Translations under genes and position numbers: made by a program
Part shown: positions 1 through 6,600 of the stretch, piece after piece
How positions within the stretch are numbered: position 1 is the first letter of the stretch
How the letters are laid out: the number at the start of each line of letters is the position of its first letter
NCBI GenBank assembly: GCA_002429085.1
Contig: DIYR01000081.1
Location: 1 to 8,276, forward strand
Reading direction: 5' to 3'
From: Flavobacteriales bacterium UBA6049
GTDB lineage: Bacteria; Bacteroidota; Bacteroidia; Flavobacteriales_G; Salibacteraceae
DNA: 8,276 nt
The notes under the pieces: generated by a model
Databases searched by the model: none
The model's input: only the letters and a program-made list of their open reading frames with translations
Told to the model about the DNA's origin: nothing

Positions 1-1332
1 CTAAACAAGAACTTTATTAATCCTGCTTCCCATGATGGAACATTGTTTAGAGGTTCTTGCACGTGTAGCACGTTAAACAACGAGAGTCATCCAAGAGTAC
101 TCGAGCTGATAGAAGAAGTAAAACGAGATGGTTTTGAGAAGCATATTGAACGCCAAAGACAAACTATCAAAGAAATGGCAGGTGAAGATTTCAAAGATTC
201 TTTTGAAGTTTTCTTTGCTCCTTCTGGCACGGGCCTAAACTATTATGGTTTATTATTCTCGTCTATTTTAAATCCAGGAAAGGATATCCATAATATAATT
301 ACATGTCCTGAGGAGTTAGGTTCTGGTACTCCAAATGCAGCATCAGGAAAATTCTTTTCTCAACTAAATCAATTTGGAGAACCAGTTGAGAAAGGAGAAA
401 GACTTTCTGAAAACCTAACTGTACACCCGTATTATTTTTCAGCAAGAGATGAGGAGGGAAATATCCTGAATCATAGAGCTGAAGTTTTGGATAAGCTGAA
501 TGAGTTAAAAGATGAAGTTTCTGTAATAGGTAACCTAGTTATTGGTTCAAAAAGTGGCATTGAAGAAAATGCTACTATTATTCCTCGCTCACCTGAAAAT
601 ACGCTATGGGTAGTTGATATGTGCCAGTTGCGTGCACCTAGCGAATTAGTGAATAGACTGATTAGTTTAGGAGCAATGGTGATGATTACTGGCTCAAAGT
701 TCTATCAAGCTCCGCCTTATTGTGGTGCTTTGTTAGTCCCTAAAAAGTTTTTAGATAATCTACCTCAAGATCGTGATGCTTCGGTATACGAGCCATTTTT
801 AAGAACATTTTCAAAGAATGATATCCCTCCTTCATTGCCATGGATGAGAAAACACTTCCGTGATTTCGATAACATGGGATTATTACTAAGGTGGGAATCA
901 GCGATCTTTGAAATGGAGCAAATCTCTAAAGAATCTGTTGAGGTTGTAATAGATGTTATGAATGAGTGGCATCGCACGGTTGTTCAAGAGTTGAAAGCAA
1001 ACCGCGATACATTTGAGCTAATGCCTGATGGTGATATCACTAATAAAACCATTATTTCATTCAGACTGAAAAAGCAAGACGGATCTTATTTTACAGAATC
1101 TGAGCTGAGAGAGGTTTACAAAGCAATTAGCTTAGGAGAACATGAAGGCCTTGGTAATGGAAAGAAGCTAATTATTGGGCAACCAGTTAAGTACCTCAAT
1201 CAAGCCTTTATTCGCTTAGCACTAGGTTCGTTTAGTGTTAGGAATATGATACGTAATGGTATAAGACCTGAACGAGAGAAGCGCGTTGTTGAAATCATAA
1301 AAGAAGCTGCTTTGGCATTTCAACATGCTTAA
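1..1332 (+). CDS. PLP-dependent fold-type I enzyme (aminotransferase class V-like), 5' end outside window
   Basis: The reading frame is open from base 1, and its first 14 codons read on without a stop into the TTG at 43. The true start is therefore probably upstream of the window; 443 residues are visible. Counting the TTG at 43 as residue 1, the sequence shows a phosphate-binding-type PSGTG loop (60-64), a VVDMCQ segment whose Asp192 sits where the PLP ring-nitrogen aspartate is expected, and TGSKFYQAPPYCGALLVP (216-233) with Lys219 as the likely Schiff-base lysine. This order is typical of fold-type I PLP enzymes of the aminotransferase V/cysteine desulfurase type. The reaction and substrate cannot be named: it could be an aminotransferase, lyase, epimerase or desulfurase. 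A Cys-rich GSCTCST segment lies near the visible N-terminus. The stop overlaps the start of the next gene, a second PLP enzyme, so the two products probably act in one cytoplasmic pathway. Fold assignment is fairly secure; function is not. Confidence 0.8.
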   Translation, partial: LNKNFINPASHDGTLFRGSCTCSTLNNESHPRVLELIEEVKRDGFEKHIERQRQTIKEMAGEDFKDSFEVFFAPSGTGLNYYGLLFSSILNPGKDIHNIITCPEELGSGTPNAASGKFFSQLNQFGEPVEKGERLSENLTVHPYYFSARDEEGNILNHRAEVLDKLNELKDEVSVIGNLVIGSKSGIEENATIIPRSPENTLWVVDMCQLRAPSELVNRLISLGAMVMITGSKFYQAPPYCGALLVPKKFLDNLPQDRDASVYEPFLRTFSKNDIPPSLPWMRKHFRDFDNMGLLLRWESAIFEMEQISKESVEVVIDVMNEWHRTVVQELKANRDTFELMPDGDITNKTIISFRLKKQDGSYFTESELREVYKAISLGEHEGLGNGKKLIIGQPVKYLNQAFIRLALGSFSVRNMIRNGIRPEREKRVVEIIKEAALAFQHA

Positions 1333-1334
1333 TG
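1330..1334 (+). promoter_or_regulatory. TAATG stop/start overlap (translational coupling site)
   Basis: The TAA stop of the first PLP enzyme gene (1330-1332) shares its last A with the ATG start of the next gene (1332-1334). This one-base overlap fixes the start of the second gene and implies co-transcription. Ribosome re-initiation from one gene to the next is likely but inferred. Confidence 0.75.
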
Positions 1335-2567
1335 AGAAATAAACAAGTTCTTTTAGCTAAGTCGGCTATCGAAAAAGGTAGTATTCAGGCTGAAGATACA
1401 CTAGTTTACATACAAGATTTTAAAGAGCTGTCAATTCAATTAGTTGAATTGAACAGCTCTTTTTCTGTATATACGTCTCATGCAGTTGCCATTAAATCTA
1501 ATCCCTTACAGAAGGTTTTAAGATATATTCACGAAAAGGGATTTTTGGCAGAGGCAGCCTCGTTGCAAGAAGTCAAATTAGCAATGAGTGCTGGTTTTAA
1601 ACACAACCACGTAGTGTTTGATTCTCCTGTAAAAACTAGAGCAGAGATTGCGTGGTGCATAGAAAACCTTAGAGGAGCGACTTTAAATGTAAATTCATTG
1701 GATGAGTTAGAGCGTTACCCTAAGTTAGTTCCTTTTAACATAGGACTTAGAATTCAGCTAGGAGAAAGTACAACATCTCATAAGTCGATGAATGTTTCTG
1801 GTGAAAGAAGCAAGTTTGGAATTCCTATTCAGGATAAAGGTCGGCTTATCAAATCAGTGCTAAATAATGATTCTATTCGAGAGTTACACATCCATCAAGG
1901 ATCTCAGTTCGATCAATTAGATCAACAAGTATATGGCATTCGAAGGATTGTAGATTTAGGATTAGAAATCAATCAACGAGCTAAGTCAAAACGAATTCAA
2001 AGAATTAACATTGGTGGAGGGTTTCCAGTAAACTATGAAGGAGAGCCGTTTGAAATTAGGGAGTATGCCAACGCAATAAAACAGAGTTGCCCAGAGCTGT
2101 GGGATGGTACTTTCAAATCTCTTACTGAGTTTGGTAGATTTACTCATGCTCATGCGGGTATTCTTGTTTCGAGAATTGAATATGTTAGGCATCAGCGTTC
2201 GTCACAAACTCTTATAACTCACAGTGGTGCAGATGTGCTAATGAGAGCTAGTTACCAGCCCAATACGTGGAATCATCAATTAACGATTCTTAAATCAGAT
2301 GGAAGTTTAAGGCATGGAAATTTGGTAGAAACTGATATTGCAGGACCTCTTTGTTTTGGAGGAGATTACCCATTTAAAAATGTGATGCTTCCGATGGCTA
2401 ACGAGGGAGACTTGCTCATCATTCATGATGCTGGAGCAAACACTCTAGGGCTTTGGTCTAAGCACTGTAGCAGATCATTTCCGAAGGTATTAGGATTTGA
2501 ATCAGGTGAATTCGAACTTATTAAAGCTCAAGAATCAGACGAGGATGTGATCTCGTTTTGGATGTAG
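1332..2567 (+). CDS. PLP-dependent fold-type III decarboxylase (LysA/ornithine decarboxylase-like), substrate unknown
   Basis: This 411-residue protein has the length and motif order of the DAP/ornithine/arginine decarboxylase family (alanine-racemase-like barrel plus C-terminal beta domain). Visible motifs are AIKSNP with the PLP lysine Lys55, EAASLQE (74-80), SKFGI (160-164), HIHQGSQ (186-192), the glycine loop GGGFP (228-232), EFGR (266-269; EPGR in most relatives), GPLCFGGD (338-345) with the presumed catalytic Cys341 and Asp345, and DAGANTLGLW (366-375). In lysA-type enzymes the cysteine motif usually reads C-E-S-G-D and the last motif DAGAY. Here the substrate-contacting Glu is Phe and the Tyr is Asn, so diaminopimelate is an unlikely substrate. 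It is presumably a cytoplasmic amino acid decarboxylase acting with the upstream PLP enzyme, whose stop overlaps this ATG by one base. A strong hairpin with a T-run lies inside codons 31-44. Its stop codon directly abuts that of the opposite-strand gene. Confidence 0.85.
   Translation: MRNKQVLLAKSAIEKGSIQAEDTLVYIQDFKELSIQLVELNSSFSVYTSHAVAIKSNPLQKVLRYIHEKGFLAEAASLQEVKLAMSAGFKHNHVVFDSPVKTRAEIAWCIENLRGATLNVNSLDELERYPKLVPFNIGLRIQLGESTTSHKSMNVSGERSKFGIPIQDKGRLIKSVLNNDSIRELHIHQGSQFDQLDQQVYGIRRIVDLGLEINQRAKSKRIQRINIGGGFPVNYEGEPFEIREYANAIKQSCPELWDGTFKSLTEFGRFTHAHAGILVSRIEYVRHQRSSQTLITHSGADVLMRASYQPNTWNHQLTILKSDGSLRHGNLVETDIAGPLCFGGDYPFKNVMLPMANEGDLLIIHDAGANTLGLWSKHCSRSFPKVLGFESGEFELIKAQESDEDVISFWM
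1422..1464 (+). terminator. Intragenic terminator-like hairpin with T-run
   Basis: Arms AAAGAGCTGT (1422-1431) and CAATTCAA (1432-1439) pair with TTGAATTG (1444-1451) and ACAGCTCTTT (1453-1462). That makes an 18-bp stem with one bulged A (1452) and a TTAG tetraloop (1440-1443). Five T residues (1460-1464) overlap and follow the 3' arm, as in an intrinsic terminator. It lies about 90-130 bases inside the decarboxylase reading frame, so it would terminate or attenuate only when not covered by ribosomes. The structure is read directly from sequence; a regulatory role is inference. It could simply be an accident of codons for the local Leu/Ile/Gln/Glu-rich helix. Confidence 0.45.
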
Positions 2568-3464
2568 CTACTTAACAATATTAGATGCACTTCTTAAAAG
2601 TTTAAGAATGGCCGAATTTTGACAAGTTAAGTAAGTGCTAAAAGCTGGTTGGGCGCCAAACCCTTGCATAAAACGAGCTACCCCAGGAACCTCAGAGCCA
2701 TAAAAATTGAAGGTTTTATTTGATTTTAGTGTGAATTCTATGGCATGGTCAACTAGTCCAACAACAGATGAATTATTTCGAATGGAACGATCCATTCCAC
2801 TCAAGAAATAATAAACATATAGATCATCCCATACTAACCAAATGGAACTGGCAAGTTTGCCATCATTAGAGTAACTCTCTAAAACTTTGCAAACCCCTTT
2901 ATCTAATGCTTCGGTAAGTAGATTGCTCATTACCCTTTGTGAAAAAGGAACGGCAACACCTTGTGCAGCATAAGAGAGTTTGGTAAGGTTAAAAAAGCCA
3001 TTTAAGTCGTTTGTTTCTACTATAGAAAAATCCTTTGAAGCTTTTTTTAGTTTTCGTTGAGTTAATTTGTTGTAAGATGAACGCCAGTTTAAAGTTGGAT
3101 TCAATTCATAATGAGTTCTTGTAATTTGTACAAATGAATCTAAATCCCAATTCTGATTTGGCTTCCAGTTTGGAGCACTTTGGTAATGGAATTCTGCAAA
3201 TGATTTAAAGTGAGAAAAAGCTTTATTCCATGTTTCGTTTTTGGGCGAACCTATACAATAAGGTCCTTGAAACAAGGTTACTTGCGGAACTGTGATAGTT
3301 TGCCATAACCCAATCCTTCTGGTGTGATATGGCCAAAGTATAGTGCCGTTGGAGTCTTCAAGGACAAGAGCATCCCAATCTCCCTCACATATAATATCTA
3401 GCCACCAAGGCATCCCAAAAAGTTGGATATTGTTTTTAGCAATTGCTAGATACTCTTCTTTCAT
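2568..3464 (-). CDS. FemAB/GNAT-like acyltransferase family protein
   Basis: The protein has 298 residues counted from the ATG at 3464. A TTG two codons upstream (3470) is possible, but the ATG is the better start. It resembles the double-GNAT-fold acyltransferases of the FemAB/BioF2-like type found widely in Bacteroidota. The N-terminal half has GMPWWLD (17-23) and a basic RKLKKASK stretch (138-145). The C-terminal half has SSIWLVWDDLYVYYFLSG (206-223), with the alternating hydrophobic strands of a GNAT core, then FNFYGSEVPGVARFMQGFG (252-270). The last motif resembles the F-D-F-x-G-S-x-x-P-G-V-x-x-F-x-x-x-F-G signature of this group. No signal peptide or membrane segment is evident, so it is probably cytoplasmic. 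Substrates are unknown: relatives transfer amino acids from tRNA or acyl groups from CoA to amines, peptidoglycan precursors or lipids. It is convergent with the PLP-enzyme pair with no gap, so a shared pathway is possible but unproven. Confidence 0.7.
   Translation of the reverse strand: MKEEYLAIAKNNIQLFGMPWWLDIICEGDWDALVLEDSNGTILWPYHTRRIGLWQTITVPQVTLFQGPYCIGSPKNETWNKAFSHFKSFAEFHYQSAPNWKPNQNWDLDSFVQITRTHYELNPTLNWRSSYNKLTQRKLKKASKDFSIVETNDLNGFFNLTKLSYAAQGVAVPFSQRVMSNLLTEALDKGVCKVLESYSNDGKLASSIWLVWDDLYVYYFLSGMDRSIRNNSSVVGLVDHAIEFTLKSNKTFNFYGSEVPGVARFMQGFGAQPAFSTYLTCQNSAILKLLRSASNIVK
2591..2608. repeat. AT-rich inverted repeat at the convergent gene junction
   Basis: TTCTTAAA (2591-2598) and TTTAAGAA (2601-2608) form a perfect 8-bp inverted repeat with two bases between the arms, which folds as a 7-bp stem with a 4-base loop. 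It lies 24 bases beyond the decarboxylase stop, inside the 3' end of the opposite gene. It might help end transcription from the left operon. There is no clear T-run after it on either strand and the stem is weak, so a terminator role is doubtful. Confidence 0.25.
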
Positions 3465-3470
3465 TATCAA

Positions 3471-3686
3471 CTACGAAATAACGCAAATATGAGTTGTTTT
3501 TATGCTAACTCAATAGTTTCTTCTGTTATTGATGAAGACCAATTTTAGATAGTTGTCATTAAATCAATTAGTTGTATATTAAGTGTTATGCACTATTGAA
3601 AGTTGAAAGATGCTAAATCAAAGTAATCAACGAGTACCGAATAATTATAATTTCGTTGCTGAATCTAATCCTAAATTCAATCGATT
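3471..3686. other. Divergent intergenic region
   Basis: This AT-rich stretch separates the FemAB-like gene (leftward) and the large T9SS-exported protein gene (rightward). It holds the candidate leftward promoter at 3484-3513 and most of a possible 27-codon upstream ORF (3610-3693). No convincing rightward TAnnTTTG promoter was found. The nearest match is TAATTTCG at 3648-3655, which has one mismatch and no TTG at the right distance. No tRNA, riboswitch or terminator is apparent. Confidence 0.6.
3484..3513 (-). promoter_or_regulatory. Candidate Bacteroidota-type promoter for the FemAB-like gene
   Basis: Read on the minus strand, TTG (3513-3511) is followed after 19 bases by CATATTTG (3491-3484). 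This matches the Bacteroidota housekeeping consensus TTG-(17 to 23 bases)-TAnnTTTG with one mismatch in the -7 box. It would start transcription roughly 15 bases before the ATG at 3464. A 6-bp inverted repeat (TGAGTT 3490-3495 / AACTCA 3507-3512) lies between and over the two boxes and could be an operator, but arms this short occur by chance. Confidence 0.4.
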
Positions 3687-3693
3687 GTGGTAA
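3610..3693 (+). CDS. Possible 27-codon upstream ORF / leader peptide
   Basis: An ATG at 3610 opens a 27-codon frame that begins MLNQSNQRVP, ends PKFNRLW, and stops at TAA 3691-3693. Its last codons overlap the GTG start (3687-3689) of the large surface-protein gene by 7 bases, in a different frame. The peptide is polar and Asn-rich, with no signal peptide or known motif. The overlap would allow translational coupling to the GTG start, which lacks a Shine-Dalgarno sequence. A frame this short can arise by chance, so it is listed mainly because of its position. Confidence 0.2.
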   Translation: MLNQSNQRVPNNYNFVAESNPKFNRLW

Positions 3694-6600
3694 AGCTCAT
3701 TCGTTGGAGTTTCTTAATCGTATGTTGTTTTTTGTGTATTACGGCACAATCTCAACAAACTAGTGATGTATCAGTGATTGAGCTATCAACCACTGAATTT
3801 CCTATTTCGGGTAAATCTGGTTTTGTTGAGATAGACAGCGATTTTCAAGAGGCTATTCCTGCTTCAAATGATAGTATTTCTGCATTTATAGAACTGCCTT
3901 TTAGTTTCTGCTATTTTGGTAGATCTGTCGATGAACTTTATATCAATAACAATGGAAATGTATCTGTTGGAAGTTTGTTTTCGGCAAATACACCATTGAG
4001 TTTTCCTCTTCTAACATCGTTAAATAATCTAGGTGTAATAGCACCATTTTGGGCTGATATTGATACCCGTGGAATAGGTAACGTTCGCTACAAGTTATCT
4101 TCTACAGCCTTAGTAGTTGTTTGGAATAACGTAGGGTATTATAACCAACAAACAGGATTGACTAACACGTTCCAACTGGTAATTACAGATGGAACAGATC
4201 CAATTTTACCTATAGGTTATAATGTGGGCTTCTTCTATAAGGATATGGAGTGGACTACTGGTGATCAATCGAATGGAATAAACGGATTTGGAGGTATACC
4301 AGCTACAATTGGAATGAATAGGGGAGTGAACAATCAGTTTGTCTCTCTAGGAAGGTTCAATCAAAATAACGATACCTATTTAGGGCCAAACTCTAATTCC
4401 AATGGAGTAGATTGGTTATCACATCGTAATATGTATTTCTCACTTTGTGACTCAAATAATATTGCTCCAATTGCAACTGGAATTGAACTGAGTGATACTA
4501 TTACTGTATGCAATAGAGATTCAATTGAGTATACTGCTACGTTTATTGGTACAACTGGAAATACAGTTAATACAGATGCTTCAACTAATCTATTGAACAA
4601 AACTCCTTTTGGAGTTTGGGAGAATGTAACTGTCGGGGTTTCAAATAATACGCTTGGTTTTCAATCGAATTTGTTGAATGCAACAGATCTTGGACCTTCT
4701 CAAAGATTCATTCAGTTTCCAGTTGTATTTGACGTAGACACACTCGAATCTCCAACTATTTCAGGGGCAACTACAGTCTGTGACCCAAATCAAGTAGTAC
4801 TTAGAGTCCAAGATGCATATCAGGCTTATCAGTGGAGTAATGGTAGTACAATAGATTCTGTTCAAGTGTCATCAGGGACATATGTAGTTACCGTTGGATC
4901 TCAATTGTGCTCTGCAACAGATACACATACCGTTCAGGCATCTAATCCTGAAGTAGATTTTAGCGGAAGAACATGGGGGTGTTTTCCTGATACTATGGTG
5001 ATAAGAGCTACCCCAGGATACGATGAATATCGTTGGAGTACAACAAACATGAATACAGATGACAGCTTGGCTGTTTCAGCTCCAGGAATTTATTTCCTAA
5101 CAGTTACAGAAGGTGGCTGTAGTTCAGTAGACTCAGTTGTCGTTCGGGTATTAGGTATGGGAGCAATTGATGTGTTACCAGATACCGCATTTGTGTGTAA
5201 TGTAGGAGATAGTGCAACCTTGATGACTGATTCATTAGCGATGAATTATGCATGGAGTAGTGGGCAAACTACCTCTTCTGTTTTCGTGCCTGCTGGTACG
5301 TATACCGTTACAGTTTCAGTAACAAATTCAAGTGGAACAACATGTGCTGCACAAGATTCTGGAATTGTAGCTCTTCAGCTGCCAGTTGCTCCAGTTATTA
5401 GTGGAGATACACTAATCTGTGGTAACGAATCTACAACACTCTCCGTTGGGGGATACGATTCTTATGTGTGGAGCAATGGCGCGAATTCATCATCAATTTC
5501 AGTAAATAGAGCAGGTACTTATCGAGTTACCGTTAGCGAGAATGGATGTACAGCAGATACTGTTGTAAATGTAATAGAGAATGCTATTCCTACAGTTCAA
5601 ATTACAGGCGGACGATACTGGTGTCCAGTAGGTGATAGTGTGACCTTGTATGCTGGACTAGGATGGGACTCTGTATTGTGGTCTAATGGAAGCATAAATA
5701 ACGAGATTAGATTAGAAACAGGACAAGTAGTTCTTCAAGCTTGGTTAAATGGTTGTTCTAACACAGATACTGCCACTGTTTCTCAATTGTTAGATGGCTT
5801 TGATATTATAGGAGACAGTGTTTTATGTCCTGATTCAACTGTAATTCTCTATGCAGATTCAACATTTGATACCTATGCATGGAGTACAGGACCATCAGCT
5901 GATAGTATTATAGTTGCGGAAGGAGAATATCAAGTTACCGTTACAAAAGATGGATGTACAGCTATATCAGATACATTTAGAGTGCGCTTGACAACAAATG
6001 AACTGGAGATTCTTTCAGATTCTATTATTTGTTTAGGTACAGCCATCAATTTGCAAGTCATAAATGGGTATCAAAGTTACCTATGGTCAACAGGAGATAC
6101 TTTAGCTGCTATCAATGCCGTAGCAACAGGTACCTACTCTTTAGAGGCAATTGACTTTAACGGTTGTATATTAAGAGATACCGTTAGAACAAGTAGAGTG
6201 GCTCTGCCAGATCCTATTATTACTGGAAATATGGTGTATTGTGATCCTGCTGGTACTGTACTTAGTACAACCTTGCCATACGTAGAATATACTTGGTCTA
6301 CAGCATATAATACACCAACTACCGTTGCGGCAGAAGGTATATACTTCGTAACTGTTGTTGATACGAATGGCTGTGAAGGTGTTTCCTTGCCTTATCAGGT
6401 ATTAAGTGGTGAAGTAAATCCTGAAATTGAAGGAGATAGCATTGGCTGTGTAAATAATACTTATACGTTGATTACGCCTACTACAGGTGTTGATTTCTTG
6501 TGGAGTACGGGAGATACAGTTGATAGTATTCAAGTTTCAAACACAGGCGTTTATTCGTTGACAATTACGAATGCGTTTGGTTGTACAGATTCTACAACGT

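Noticed and set aside
765..977. Minus-strand frame of 70 codons inside the first PLP enzyme gene
   Set aside because: It is a shadow of the real gene on the other strand, with no recognisable motif or start context.
1332..2567. Calling the decarboxylase lysA (diaminopimelate decarboxylase)
   Set aside because: Fold and length fit, but the substrate-specificity motif is GPLCFGGD where the C-E-S-G-D pattern is expected, and DAGAY is DAGAN. The gene is also not beside lysine-pathway genes.
3510..3532. Inverted repeat TCAATA - 11 bases - TATTGA upstream of the FemAB-like promoter
   Set aside because: Six-base arms with an 11-base gap are expected about once by chance in a region of this size. 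It shares bases with the other 6-base inverted repeat at 3490-3512, and nothing ties it to a known regulator.
3572..3601. Possible rightward promoter with TTG at 3572-3574 and TATTGAAA at 3594-3601
   Set aside because: The spacing is 19 bases but the -7 element does not match TAnnTTTG at its last four positions.
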